Assembly (NCBI GenBank): GCA_013215445.1
Contig: JABSRA010000006.1
Span: 124,001 to 188,000 of the forward strand
Direction: 5' to 3'
Source of the DNA: Oceanospirillaceae bacterium
GTDB lineage: Bacteria; Pseudomonadota; Gammaproteobacteria; Pseudomonadales; Balneatricaceae
DNA length: 64,000 bases
Shown: positions 26,320 to 35,696 of the stretch, piece by piece
How the letters are laid out: every line of letters begins with the position of its first letter
How positions within the stretch are numbered: position 1 is the stretch's first letter
Notes under the pieces: generated by a model
What the model saw: the letters and a program-made list of their open reading frames with translations, nothing else
The model's database searches: none
Told to the model about the DNA's origin: nothing
Made by a program: the position numbers and the translations under genes

Positions 26320-26766
26320 ATGGTCAATCGGGGCATATCAATGCAGCAGGCTCTGGAGCTATTGCAGCAGGCGATAAAGCTGGCTAAGCAGTTCACCACT
26401 GCGCCGCTATGTATTGCGATCTTAGACAATGGCGGGCACCTGAAAGCTTTTGCCAGTGCTGACGGCAGTGGTACGGCGCGCGGGCAAATAGCGCAAGGTA
26501 AAGCCAATGCTGCACTGGCAATGGGCTTTAACAGCAGTGAAATGCAGGCGTTGGTGATGCAGGAGGTCTTGCCGCCTATGTTTGCGACTTGTATTAGCAC
26601 TGGCATCAATGGCGGATTTATTCCGCTGGCGGGTGGGGTGCTGATTTATAGCGATGGACAGCTGCTGGGTGCCATTGGCATATCAGGGGCATCGTCAAGT
26701 ATCGATGAGCAAGTGGCAATAGCCGCTATTCAAGCGGCTAAATTACAGGTTGAACCGAATCAATAG
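26320..26766 (+). CDS. GlcG/HbpS-family (haem-binding-like) protein
   Basis: 148 aa. AGAGGAG precedes the ATG. The GlcG/HbpS family pattern is seen in CIAILDNGGHLKAFASADGS, GKANAALAMGF and GGVLIYSDGQLLGAIGISG. Family members include haem-degrading HbpS and GlcG of the glycolate operon; most have unknown function. It is probably the third gene of the oxidoreductase-phosphatase operon. Its stop lies at the edge of a tandem-repeat array. Confidence 0.87.
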   Translation: MVNRGISMQQALELLQQAIKLAKQFTTAPLCIAILDNGGHLKAFASADGSGTARGQIAQGKANAALAMGFNSSEMQALVMQEVLPPMFATCISTGINGGFIPLAGGVLIYSDGQLLGAIGISGASSSIDEQVAIAAIQAAKLQVEPNQ

Positions 26767-26852
26767 GATGCGAGGATCGCATAAATAGGGTGCGAGGATC
26801 GCATAAATAGGATGCGAGGATCGCATAAATAGGGTGCGAGGATCGCATAAAT
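26765..26852. repeat. Four tandem 22-bp hairpin repeats
   Basis: There are four full copies of AGGATGCGAGGATCGCATAAAT, end to end. The fourth base alternates A, G, A, G, so the array is also a 44-bp unit twice. A fifth, decayed copy follows to about 26868. Each copy carries ATGCGA-gga-TCGCAT (or GTGCGA, with a G-T pair), a 6-bp hairpin. It starts two bases before the end of the GlcG-like gene and lies about 95 bp before the DUF4329 gene. With no spacers between repeats it is not CRISPR. Confidence 0.93.
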
Positions 26853-26947
26853 AGGGTGTGGGGATGCCATCACAGCAGTTCAAATTATTGATAATGATAG
26901 GCATAATGTTCATTAATTCCCTAATTCCCAATACGACGAGTAAACTG

Positions 26948-27481
26948 ATGCAGTGGTTAATTACCGTTATACTATTATTTACGATCAATCAAAACGCAAC
27001 GGCTGAAGCACTTAACGCGCAGGAATTGAGGTTTATCAAGGACCTCTTTAACCGTATTCAACCGGCAACCTTCAAAAATAACCGGGAATACTGTGGTTAT
27101 ATAGGTTATGCAGACAATGGCGAATTAATTGCCACTGCGGCGCATCAGGGGCAAGAAAACTCTTGTATGGGGCAAGCGCCAGCCGCAGATTTTGATGTTA
27201 TCGCTTCGTATCATACTCATGGGGCTTTTTCTGTAGAGGCCGATGCCGAATTACCGTCCACGGATGACATGGAGGCAGATATTGCGGAGGATTTAGACGG
27301 TTTTATCGCTACACCCGGTGGTCGTCTTTGGCATATTGATACAATCGAGGGCATAGCGCGTATGGTCTGCGGGAGAAACTGCGTATTATCAGATCCTAAT
27401 TTTGACCCAGAGCAAGTGGATGCTATGCAAGAAAGTTACAATTTATCAGAGTTGCGGGCGCGTGATTTAGAGCCACTCTGA
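26948..27481 (+). CDS. Secreted DUF4329-domain protein with JAB/MPN-like metal motif
   Basis: 177 aa from ATG 26948, which gives a signal peptide (MQWLITVILLFTINQNATA, cleavage before EALN). Upstream starts at 26858 or 26864 would put two hydrophobic stretches in tandem. The mature part matches DUF4329: EYCGYIGYADNGEL, ASYHTHGAF, LPSTDDMEAD. The Glu, HTH and S-x-x-D order resembles the JAMM metalloprotease motif. Four cysteines may form disulfides. It is 93 bp before an unknown membrane protein. Enzymatic activity is inference. Confidence 0.72.
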   Translation: MQWLITVILLFTINQNATAEALNAQELRFIKDLFNRIQPATFKNNREYCGYIGYADNGELIATAAHQGQENSCMGQAPAADFDVIASYHTHGAFSVEADAELPSTDDMEADIAEDLDGFIATPGGRLWHIDTIEGIARMVCGRNCVLSDPNFDPEQVDAMQESYNLSELRARDLEPL

Positions 27482-27574
27482 CTGTGTTTTCGCCTAGAAT
27501 TTTAGTCAGTTTTTAGTTTTCACTGGGTTGATATGGATACTGTGTCAGTTGATGTTAAGAGGTAACAATCATCG

Positions 27575-28252
27575 ATGGATATAGCAGATTTTTTTCAGAG
27601 TGTCAGGTTAACCCTGAATCGCTGGTTTACGGGTGATGAAATAATTGAATCCGCCGCTCGCAGTGAATTGTTGATCTTGGCGGTTATTATTTTTTTATTA
27701 GGACTGTGTATCGGCTTGCTGTGTCGAAAGAAACAGCCGCTGCTGATCTCTTCATTGGTGGCCCCATCTGCGGCGATAACCACAAATACCAAATCCGAGG
27801 TATTTGCCCAATTATTACTGATTGAAACTAAACTGGTGTTACAAAGCTATCAGCAGGCATATGGTGAGGCCATAGAAAAGCCGGCTACCGATAATGCGCT
27901 GCGGCTGGACTTTTCAATGAAAAGTGATTGCCTGCAAATTTACGCGACGGGTATCGAAGATTTAAAACAGCTTAATAATAACAGTTTAAGATTGAAAATA
28001 GTCAAGGCGAACACGCTGTTCAAACTTCAGATCAACAGCATTCAACACTACCAAAAAAAATATCGTGAGTACCAATCTCTATTGTCTACCGTCTTGGCCT
28101 CAGATAAACCAATCGACAATAATCGCGTAGCGAAAGCCCGGCTGCAACTCAAATCACAATCCAGTCAATTACAACAACAGCACTGGTTGATGTGTGAGCA
28201 AATGCAACAGATGTTGTCTATGCTTAGGTCCTATCAAAAAGATCGAAATTAA
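27575..28252 (+). CDS. Unknown membrane-anchored protein
   Basis: 225 aa. It has one clear membrane segment at about residues 30-48 (LILAVIIFLLGLCIGLLC), followed by basic RKK, then a mostly helical, Gln/Leu/Ser-rich cytoplasmic part of about 175 aa with coiled-coil character. I recognise no domain. It lies between a secreted DUF4329 protein and a response-regulator phosphodiesterase, and may act with either. Confidence 0.65.
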   Translation: MDIADFFQSVRLTLNRWFTGDEIIESAARSELLILAVIIFLLGLCIGLLCRKKQPLLISSLVAPSAAITTNTKSEVFAQLLLIETKLVLQSYQQAYGEAIEKPATDNALRLDFSMKSDCLQIYATGIEDLKQLNNNSLRLKIVKANTLFKLQINSIQHYQKKYREYQSLLSTVLASDKPIDNNRVAKARLQLKSQSSQLQQQHWLMCEQMQQMLSMLRSYQKDRN

Positions 28253-28486
28253 TTGAATCTGAATATATTTGAGCGGTTACTGTTGAGTAATGGTTAAACG
28301 GGGTGTTGCTCTGTCTGTAATCGTCAAAACCTATCATTGATATTGTTTTAAAAGCGAAATTTCATCAATTGATTGTTGAATTATTGAAGACTAAAAATAT
28401 CGCTGCTATATTGTAGTGAGGAATTATCCAATATTTTTCACATTGAAAAATTATCGGATTCAACAGTCTCAAATGAGGAGGATTAT

Positions 28487-30709
28487 ATGGTTGATGGTAA
28501 TGTTGATTATACATTTTTAGCCGTTGATGATACATCGGTTGATGATCAACAGGCAGAACCATGGATCATAGGCATCATCGATGATGAACCTCTCGTGCAT
28601 CAGGCCACTCGCTTTGCCTTGCAAGATGTTGAAATCGATGGACGTCCATTGTTATTTCTCAGTGCCTATAGTGGCGAGCAAGGCTACGAGCTAATCAGAC
28701 AACAGCCAGAGATGGCGCTGGTCTTTATCGATGTCATTATGGAGCGAGAGGACAGTGGTTTAGTGTTGGTTGATCGGATTCGCAATGAGTTAGGTAATAA
28801 ACTCATTCAGATCGTTATCCGTACGGGTCGGCCAGGTGATGTGCCCGAAGAAGATGTTATTACCCGCTATGCAATCAATTCTTATAGAACCAAAAATGAG
28901 CTGACTCGCAATAGATTATTTATTGTGATTGCCACTGGCTTGCGTAATTTCAGTTTACTACAATCTATCAATAGCAGTAGAAATAGCTTAAGAAGCTTAA
29001 TTACCGCAGCCGGTAATATTTTACAGCACCGCTCGGTGAAGGACTTTTCAAACGCCGTATTATTGCAATTTTGCAGCTTGTTTGACCTATCCTATGGCTG
29101 TGTTTTTTGTGTGTCAAAATTCCCCTCAGATGGCCCTTTTATCTATACAAAAATGGATAAAAGTGTGACGGTTTTCGCAGCATCTCACTCCTTTACTCAA
29201 TATCAAGATAAAGATCTTGAAAGCTTGGATTTACCCATTTTTCAAGTGGCAAAACAAGCCCTGGCGGCCAAGCGGCATGTGTTTGAAGACGACTTCGGCT
29301 GCTTGTACTTGTCGACCTCATCAGGTTGGGAGGGGGTGATAGTTGCTGAACAAGGGCAGCATTTGCAGCACCTAGATCGAGAAATATTGCAAATATTTTG
29401 CCTGAATGTCGCCACCGGGCTGGAGAATTCTGAATATTATACGCATTTGAGCCATGCAGTATTTAAAGATAAATTGACTGGGCTAAATAATCGCACGGGA
29501 TTTATAAACCAAGCGGGGATTAAAATGAGGTCACAAAGGCAAGTTTTGTGCCTCTATTTATTAGATATAGACTATTTTCATCAAGTGATAACCTCCCTAG
29601 GTTATGAGTTTGGTAATTTGATCCTAAAAAAGATGGCTTCAGTGCTAGTAGAGTTGTTTGGCGAGGGCGCTATTACCGGCAGGTTGCACTCGGATGTCTT
29701 TGCGATACTGGTCGCTGACTCAAAGCTCTCTGCTGCTGAGGTTGCCACAAAATGCGCACAGGCGATGAATATTGAGGGTCAATCGATAAGAATGGGGCTG
29801 ACGGTTGGTATGTCGGTCAGCGGGGATAAGACAGAGTATGTCGATGATATAGATATTATGATGCGGCGTGCCGAAATGGCACTGCACGTGGCTAAAGATC
29901 ACTGGCGCGGCTCTGGAGAAGTGTTTAATGAGTCTTATGAGCAAGAGTCATACCAAAATATGCAGCTGCTCAGTGATTTTAGAGAGGGATTGACCAGCGA
30001 ACAGTTATTTTTGGTCTTACAGCCTAAGGTGGATATCAGAAATAGTCAGGTGATTGGTTTTGAGGCACTGATTCGCTGGCAACATCCCAAGCGAGGATTA
30101 GTTCCCCCAGGTGGGTTTATTCCCGCGGTAGAAAAGTCTGGAATATATTATGAGTTAGATCTCTATGTTGCCAGAGCACTGTGTCGCATGCTCAATAGCT
30201 ATCCTCAGTTGCAGGCGCCAGTATCGTTTAATATCTCCGCTAAATCACTCAATCACGAGACTTTTGTCGCCGAGTTAATGGCGGTTTTTAGTGAGCATAA
30301 GATCGAATTTTCTAGGGTTGAAATCGAAGTGACGGAGAATGCCTTAATTCATTCTGAACAATCGATTGCGCGAATACATGCCCTGTATAATGCTGGATTT
30401 AAGATTGGGCTAGATGATTTCGGTGCCGGCTTTTCCTCTCTCGCCTATTTGCTGCGTCTACCGCTGCACACCATTAAAATAGATCGAGGTTTTGTCGGAG
30501 AGATTGTCGAAAATGCCAAATCCCTAACCTTACTGGAGGGAATGTTGGCCATTATCAATAAATTGGATAAAGAGATAATAGTCGAGGGGGTTGAAACCAT
30601 AAAACAGCGCGATTTGCTGATAGCACTAGGGGTGACTCAAGCCCAGGGATTCTTGTTTTATAAACCGCTGAGTATTGAAAAAGCACTGGCTTTATTAGAC
30701 GATCAGTAA
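28487..30709 (+). CDS. Response regulator - DUF3369 - degenerate GGDEF - EAL c-di-GMP phosphodiesterase
   Basis: 740 aa. The receiver domain (about 26-150) has the acidic pair 32-33, phospho-acceptor Asp82 and Lys136. DUF3369 follows (about 160-320). A GGDEF domain (about 325-480) has RLHSDVF at 399-405 where GGDEF should be, so cyclase activity is unlikely. The EAL domain (about 495-735) keeps FEALIRW (EAL 526-528), the DDFGAGFSS motif and VEGVET, so phosphodiesterase activity is likely. It is soluble. No histidine kinase is adjacent. GAGGAGG lies before the ATG. Confidence 0.93.
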   Translation: MVDGNVDYTFLAVDDTSVDDQQAEPWIIGIIDDEPLVHQATRFALQDVEIDGRPLLFLSAYSGEQGYELIRQQPEMALVFIDVIMEREDSGLVLVDRIRNELGNKLIQIVIRTGRPGDVPEEDVITRYAINSYRTKNELTRNRLFIVIATGLRNFSLLQSINSSRNSLRSLITAAGNILQHRSVKDFSNAVLLQFCSLFDLSYGCVFCVSKFPSDGPFIYTKMDKSVTVFAASHSFTQYQDKDLESLDLPIFQVAKQALAAKRHVFEDDFGCLYLSTSSGWEGVIVAEQGQHLQHLDREILQIFCLNVATGLENSEYYTHLSHAVFKDKLTGLNNRTGFINQAGIKMRSQRQVLCLYLLDIDYFHQVITSLGYEFGNLILKKMASVLVELFGEGAITGRLHSDVFAILVADSKLSAAEVATKCAQAMNIEGQSIRMGLTVGMSVSGDKTEYVDDIDIMMRRAEMALHVAKDHWRGSGEVFNESYEQESYQNMQLLSDFREGLTSEQLFLVLQPKVDIRNSQVIGFEALIRWQHPKRGLVPPGGFIPAVEKSGIYYELDLYVARALCRMLNSYPQLQAPVSFNISAKSLNHETFVAELMAVFSEHKIEFSRVEIEVTENALIHSEQSIARIHALYNAGFKIGLDDFGAGFSSLAYLLRLPLHTIKIDRGFVGEIVENAKSLTLLEGMLAIINKLDKEIIVEGVETIKQRDLLIALGVTQAQGFLFYKPLSIEKALALLDDQ

Positions 30710-30711
30710 TT

Positions 30712-31032
30712 TTATGATAGTGAGTTTAACGGCGACAAATAGTAAATGCTCTGATCAATATGGCCAGTATTTTTAGCAATTTGGATACACCAACCCATAG
30801 CTCTCAATCGTTCATTGATTGGGCTGTTAAACAGTTTTTTGCGAAAGGTAAGGTAATCTACAGAGAGTAAAGGATAATAATACTGATAACAAATGTGCAG
30901 TTCGTCGAGGCGAAAGTGCCACTGGTTATCTTGTATAGCCACTGGATTGTGACTGCGTAGATGTGCCAGCAGCTTTTCATCTTCTTGCTGGAAGAGGATG
31001 AAAAGCTGAATAAGGTTATCTGCAAATAACAC
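30712..31032 (-). CDS. Hypothetical protein
   Basis: 106 aa, mixed helical, with no membrane segment. A short YQYYYPLLSVDYLTFRKKLFN stretch resembles the tight helix-turn-helix folds of small adaptor proteins, but I do not recognise a family. Its stop nearly abuts the stop of the phosphodiesterase gene. It lies 10 bp upstream of the cbtA stop on the same strand, but the cbtB-cbtA genes are its likely upstream transcripts. Confidence 0.55.
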   Translation of the reverse strand: MLFADNLIQLFILFQQEDEKLLAHLRSHNPVAIQDNQWHFRLDELHICYQYYYPLLSVDYLTFRKKLFNSPINERLRAMGWCIQIAKNTGHIDQSIYYLSPLNSLS

Positions 31033-31042
31033 CTAAGCTGAG

Positions 31043-31783
31043 TTAATCTGCCCGATCGACAAATTTAGTCAGGCTAAAGCTGGCCAGCGCACCCATCGAG
31101 ATAAATAAGATTAACATGCCGATGGCAGTCATCAGATAAAACTGGCTACTGAGCTCAGTCAGTGCCTGTATAGCGATGGGATCAGTATTGGCGAAACCAT
31201 GTTCAGTCGGCATCGGGGCGCCAATTAAATGAGGTAATGCAGCCAGTATTAGTCCAGCTATCTTGAATTTTATAGGTGCATAATAAACCACGGCAATGCC
31301 GATGGCGCTGGTGATGGAACAAAATAGCCACCAGAGTTGACGGTTCTCTAATGCCGCGGCATTGGTGCCCGGTATTTCTGGATGCAAACCTAATAATGAG
31401 GGTGCGCCAAACAGACAAAACATGGCGGCGAGTCCCCAGACAATGCCTGTGTAAATATTGACTTTTGGTTTGCGCGACTTTTGATTGTGCAGCGCCATTA
31501 ATGAAATCATGATCAGGGCAAAGGCAAAAGAAATACTTATGTTGGCCGCTAAGGTCGAGAGTATCCGGGGCAAACCGTCATCTGGGGCCCAAGCCTCTGA
31601 GTGAGCGTGGCTGTGAGCTGCTTGTGCATCACCGGTATGGTGATCAGCAGCAGGCTCTGCGACTTCAAATACTTCCGCAGCATAAATTATAGGATTTACT
31701 TGTAACTGTTGAAACAGGCCGTAACCCAGGCCCGAAATGACGCCGACCAGCAGCGCCGACAAAATTAGATTGCGCAGAGTCAT
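31043..31783 (-). CDS. cbtA: CbtA, cobalt transporter subunit
   Basis: 246 aa, about five membrane helices: an N-terminal helix LILSALLVGVISGLGYGLF, then four more after a periplasmic His-rich loop (DHHTGDAQAAHSHAHSEAW, about 46-64). CbtA is the predicted cobalt (cobalamin-regulated) uptake component of the CbtAB system. It lies downstream of cbtB and a cobalamin riboswitch. The His loop is a likely metal-binding site. Confidence 0.9.
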   Translation of the reverse strand: MTLRNLILSALLVGVISGLGYGLFQQLQVNPIIYAAEVFEVAEPAADHHTGDAQAAHSHAHSEAWAPDDGLPRILSTLAANISISFAFALIMISLMALHNQKSRKPKVNIYTGIVWGLAAMFCLFGAPSLLGLHPEIPGTNAAALENRQLWWLFCSITSAIGIAVVYYAPIKFKIAGLILAALPHLIGAPMPTEHGFANTDPIAIQALTELSSQFYLMTAIGMLILFISMGALASFSLTKFVDRAD

Positions 31784-31886
31784 TACTCCACCTCTTTAAA
31801 GTCAGTATAGGATAGGTTGTATAGCGTTAGAATCGCAATGTTTTAGGGTTGCGAATTATGAAAACACTAGTTCATGCCGCGCCAGG

Positions 31887-32072
31887 TTAATGGCAGGGAA
31901 AGGCAAACGCATGACGGGCATCATGTGCCGCGTTATGCACAACTTCCATGGGGACGAAACCGACAAACAGGACGAGGGAAACGCCCAGGGTGAGAGCAAT
32001 TAATATTTGCTTGGTAACTGATACTGAAACGTCAGAGCTGTGAAGGGTAGTAACTTGTTGTGCGTTTTGCAT
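31887..32072 (-). CDS. cbtB: CbtB, small cobalt transporter subunit
   Basis: 61 aa from ATG 32072, with GGAG eight bases before. It has one membrane helix (ILIALTLGVSLVLFVGFVP) and a C-terminal His-rich tail with HNAAHDARHA and a final CH, the CbtB hallmark. It is 103 bp upstream of cbtA and 66 bp downstream of the riboswitch, so B12 would repress it. Confidence 0.9.
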   Translation of the reverse strand: MQNAQQVTTLHSSDVSVSVTKQILIALTLGVSLVLFVGFVPMEVVHNAAHDARHAFAFPCH

Positions 32073-32137
32073 AAAAATCTCCAGTACACATCCCCGTGTA
32101 CAGATAAAGTAGTTGATTTGGTCAAGCCGTGTTTTTT

Positions 32138-32262
32138 TCTGTGGCTGGTTCCGGGCTCTTGTTCGCAATCTTTAACAGTGTTGACGAACCATACCGTTGC
32201 GGGGGCAGCGAAGGCGTAATTGCATGCACAATTGTCTCACTTCCCATTTAACCTTTTGTGTC
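32138..32262 (-). ncRNA. Cobalamin (AdoCbl) riboswitch upstream of cbtBA
   Basis: Minus-strand order: AAAAGGTTAAATGGGAA, GCTGCCCCCGCAACGGTA (the highly conserved core) and GAGCCCGGAACCAGCC, a B12-box variant of AGYCMGGAGACCTGCC. Just before the cbtB ribosome binding site lies the hairpin GTACAC-ggggat-GTGTAC, which would be the expression platform, next to the GGAG. Control is therefore probably at translation initiation or an early terminator. The known cbtAB genes are B12-regulated, which fits. Confidence 0.88.
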
Positions 32263-32489
32263 TTCCCATACATTGGAAATGACAAAAAACTACACTAGGT
32301 TGGTCTGAGCATAGTCAGGTAGTTATTCCTGGCACCACAGCTACAGAGTAGCAGAACTATGCGCCTAGGTGAATGTAATTAGAGAGAAATTGTTATTGGC
32401 TAGAATCTTGGCCGGTACTTGCTTGGTGCATAGGGAGTATTCAGCCAGACACGGGACCTACGCAGTAGACCGCTGTTGCTGGATAGGCG

Positions 32490-33110
32490 CTAGCTAAGCG
32501 CCAACCAACACCCGACCGCAATCATTAAGGTACCCGAGATACGATTGAGTAACTTTACATTGTTTTTGTTGAGAAGTAGGTGACGCAGCGCTTGACCGCC
32601 GGATGCGTAGAGCATCAAACAGCTAAACTCTAAACATAGAATGATGGCAATCATCACCGATAATTGGGCGGCTAAAGGTTGCTCGGTAATGAGGAAAGAT
32701 GGCAGTAAGGTTATAAAAAAAGCCCAGGCTTTAGGATTGGCAATCGCGGTGACAAAGCCATTAATAGCCAGTTGTTTGGGGGCCGTAGGTGGTCTTTGGC
32801 CGGTGCTGTCGCTGAGTACTAGTTTCCCTCTGGAGCACCACATTTGGTACCCCAGCCAGATCAAATAAGAGCCACCCACCAACTTGAGCACAATAAATGC
32901 CTGTGGTAGTTGCAACATTAAAGCCGCCACGCCGAGGGCCGCGGAAATTGCCACTATCGCAACACCTATTAATTCGCCGAGCATCATATACATCGTTTGA
33001 CGCACGCCAATTGACATGCCTAAGGTCAGCGCCAAAATCATGCCCATCCCAGGAGTGATAGAGACAAAAAAGAAAGTGGGGATAAACAGCGACATCAACG
33101 TCAGAGACAT
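32490..33110 (-). CDS. LysE/RhtB-family exporter
   Basis: 206 aa. It has the motif TPGMGMILALTLGMSIGVRQT near residue 19, NPKAWAFFITLLPSFL near 122, and about six membrane helices. This is an exporter of amino acids or similar solutes. It is distinct from the LysE gene at 9.1 kb. Single transcription unit; substrate unknown. Confidence 0.89.
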   Translation of the reverse strand: MSLTLMSLFIPTFFFVSITPGMGMILALTLGMSIGVRQTMYMMLGELIGVAIVAISAALGVAALMLQLPQAFIVLKLVGGSYLIWLGYQMWCSRGKLVLSDSTGQRPPTAPKQLAINGFVTAIANPKAWAFFITLLPSFLITEQPLAAQLSVMIAIILCLEFSCLMLYASGGQALRHLLLNKNNVKLLNRISGTLMIAVGCWLALS

Positions 33111-33159
33111 AATATTATCAACTACAAAATGAATGGGTGTGTCTAAGCTTAGGCTCTAC

Positions 33160-34029
33160 TTACAGTGGGTTTTGTAGTGCGCTTAACAAAGAGTCAAAGC
33201 TGGGGAAAGGTTGTTTGTCCTCTCGCTGTAACCAATTGAACTCTGGGTAATGAGCACTGCCTTCGATAATGTGCAAGGTGTAGGCGTGACGAGTTTTATC
33301 GGAACGGTTGGCTTTGGAAAAGTGTGGGAAGCGACCGTCAAACATAATCAAAGTGCCTGCTTTTACCGGCAGGGGAGTAAAGTCATCAGCAAGATATCGA
33401 TTGTCTTTTAAATTTTCGAATTCGATACCCATATCATCTGACTTGCGTTTCATTATTTTTTCAAGAGGAGTTTTGTGTCCGCCAGCTAATCCCCAGAGAC
33501 AACCATTCTCCAGGGTTGCATCTTCCAGGGCAAACCAAAAGCCTACAACGCTTAATGGGTCGGTGTAGAGAAAGGTCGAGTCTTGATGAATATTGACCTC
33601 TCCACCAATACGCGGCTGCTTAAAAATATACATACTCTGCAGTAAACGCGGATCAGTAAAACCTATTTGTCGGCAAATTTGCTGCAGTTTTAGATCACAG
33701 CTAAAGCGACTGAAAACCGGATCATACTGATGCATGGCATGCCCGAGTTTATTGATCGCCAACTTTTTATCAATTTTCAATTTTCTCTGGTCATCGATGG
33801 CCTCCTCTTCGAAGAAGCAGCGAATCTTGTCGCCAGAGCTTAAGAAGTAGTCATCAGCATTTCGCTGCTGCTCAGTGGTGGTGAAAATGGAGATATCTTC
33901 GACGGCTGCATCGGCGACGATTTGCTCGGCGCGGTACTGTAGATCTTGGCACTGTTGCAGGTCTTTAAAATTTGGGATCACGCAAAAACCATCCTGGTGA
34001 TAACTGGCTAGCTGGTGCTCATTTAACAT
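33160..34029 (-). CDS. Phytanoyl-CoA dioxygenase (PhyH)-family protein
   Basis: 289 aa, Fe(II)/2-oxoglutarate oxygenase fold. The iron triad is expected in NIHQDSTF (H-x-D) near residue 145 and the distal FPHFSKANRS (His), with TRHAYTLH providing the 2-oxoglutarate-binding Arg. Close relatives hydroxylate acyl or halogenated substrates. It is encoded alone between the LysE and MCP genes. Substrate unknown. Confidence 0.88.
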   Translation of the reverse strand: MLNEHQLASYHQDGFCVIPNFKDLQQCQDLQYRAEQIVADAAVEDISIFTTTEQQRNADDYFLSSGDKIRCFFEEEAIDDQRKLKIDKKLAINKLGHAMHQYDPVFSRFSCDLKLQQICRQIGFTDPRLLQSMYIFKQPRIGGEVNIHQDSTFLYTDPLSVVGFWFALEDATLENGCLWGLAGGHKTPLEKIMKRKSDDMGIEFENLKDNRYLADDFTPLPVKAGTLIMFDGRFPHFSKANRSDKTRHAYTLHIIEGSAHYPEFNWLQREDKQPFPSFDSLLSALQNPL

Positions 34030-34154
34030 CTACCACTCCATCGTCTCTATTTACCTAATACCTTGCCAGTGCATTGTCTGCCAAGGTAAAACGTATTAAA
34101 CAGTTTGTTGAAAGCCAAGCCTATCAATTTCGTCTGAAATTGTCGCGCATGGGG

Positions 34155-35696
34155 TTATTTAAAGGTATTGCTAAGCTCTTTGATCATCAGTGTTTTGCTC
34201 TCAATGGCGTCACCATTGTCTTTAACCACCAGAGATAGCTGTGAGTTTTGCTTGGAAATTTCATCTATTTCATTGAGCGTCAGGGTAAATTGGTTGGCCA
34301 CTTCCTGTTGTTGCTCCGTAGCCGAACTTATTTCCAACGTCATGCTACTGACTTGACTCATCAGGTTGGTGATGTTGTCGATTGATTCACGAGTCAGCTG
34401 GCTGGCATCGGCACAGTGTTGAGTTTGAGTTTTGCTCTGTTCCATGCTGATACTAAAACCACCGAGTACTTCTTGCAGCTGTTGTATCGATTCTTGAATG
34501 TTACTGGCGGCATGTTGGGTACGTTTAGACAAATTACGAACTTCGTCAGCAACTACCGCAAAACCTCGACCTTGTTCCCCGGCCCTCGCAGCCTCGATAG
34601 CAGCGTTAAGTGCCAGTAAGTTTGTTTGCGAGGCAATGCCATTGATCTCCTCCATCGTCTGATCAATATCGTTGGCGTTTTTTATCATGACTTGGGCTGT
34701 TTTAGACGCATCGCCGACGTTCTCTGATAAGTTTTGAATTTGTTGTTGGGTGGTCTGTATTATTTCAGTGGCCTTTTGGCACTCAGTGTAGACGTTTTCC
34801 ACTTGCTCATGGGTCACCGCAGTATTGCTATTGACGCTATGGATACTTTGGTTTAATTCAGTAATGGACCCCAGTAGATCGCTGATGTTTTGTTTTTCTT
34901 GTTCTATTCCTGCAAGGGATTGGCCTGCGGAGCTATTTAACTGCTGAGAGATGGAGGCTAATTGAACCCCTATATCAAGCCCTCTGCCGAGCACGGTGGT
35001 AATTCTAGACTGCAGTAGTTCCACTTGATAGCGGGCGATAGCCGTATAACCTCTACCACAGATGATCAATCTGGAGGGGCTGTCGATTCGACTGGCGAGT
35101 TCTTTAACATAGCGGGGAAAGGTAAATAGTTCTTCACTAAAAATAGCGAAGATACTAAGGATAAACAGCAATTGAATAACGATAGCTATAAAATCGCTAC
35201 CAAGATACAGTTGAGAACCGATTGATAGTACGAGTAAAAAGCTAAACAGCGTATATTTTAAGCTGGAATTCGCGTGAAAGTCAGTACTGCTCTTTTGGTT
35301 GTTTAAATCGGTGTATAATGCGCTGGCATTTTGACAATGTGCCCGGTCGGGATTCACTCTGACCGATTGATAACCCGTGATACGACCCTTTTCATACAGT
35401 GGGGTAACGTAGGCATCAACCCAATAATAATCACCATTTTTACAGCGGTTTTTAATCAACCCACGCCACGCTTGTCCCTGACCAAGCTTACTCCATAAAT
35501 CCATAAAGGCTGCTTTTGGCATGTCTTGATGGCGCACGATGTTATGGTTTTGGCCGAGCAGTTCCTCGCGGGTAAAGCCGCTTATTAGGCAAAAGTCATC
35601 ATTGACATAAATAATTTTACCCTTTAAATCTGTCATGGAAACTAATTGTTGATCACTAGAAAACTTTACTTCTCGGTTTTGGGACAAATGGTTCAT
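34155..35696 (-). CDS. Aer-like methyl-accepting chemotaxis protein with PAS domain
   Basis: 513 aa. The N-terminal PAS domain (about 15-130; [22 protein letters not shown]) may bind FAD as in Aer. Two membrane helices (about 148-190) follow. The signalling domain has the tip motif [20 protein letters not shown] and [18 protein letters not shown]. No periplasmic ligand domain is present, so redox or energy taxis is likely. Stand-alone; no other chemotaxis genes are in the window. Confidence 0.92.
   Translation of the reverse strand: MNHLSQNREVKFSSDQQLVSMTDLKGKIIYVNDDFCLISGFTREELLGQNHNIVRHQDMPKAAFMDLWSKLGQGQAWRGLIKNRCKNGDYYWVDAYVTPLYEKGRITGYQSVRVNPDRAHCQNASALYTDLNNQKSSTDFHANSSLKYTLFSFLLVLSIGSQLYLGSDFIAIVIQLLFILSIFAIFSEELFTFPRYVKELASRIDSPSRLIICGRGYTAIARYQVELLQSRITTVLGRGLDIGVQLASISQQLNSSAGQSLAGIEQEKQNISDLLGSITELNQSIHSVNSNTAVTHEQVENVYTECQKATEIIQTTQQQIQNLSENVGDASKTAQVMIKNANDIDQTMEEINGIASQTNLLALNAAIEAARAGEQGRGFAVVADEVRNLSKRTQHAASNIQESIQQLQEVLGGFSISMEQSKTQTQHCADASQLTRESIDNITNLMSQVSSMTLEISSATEQQQEVANQFTLTLNEIDEISKQNSQLSLVVKDNGDAIESKTLMIKELSNTFK

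Noticed and set aside
26765-26852. Repeat array as a CRISPR
   Set aside because: The copies are directly adjacent with no spacers, and no cas gene is present.
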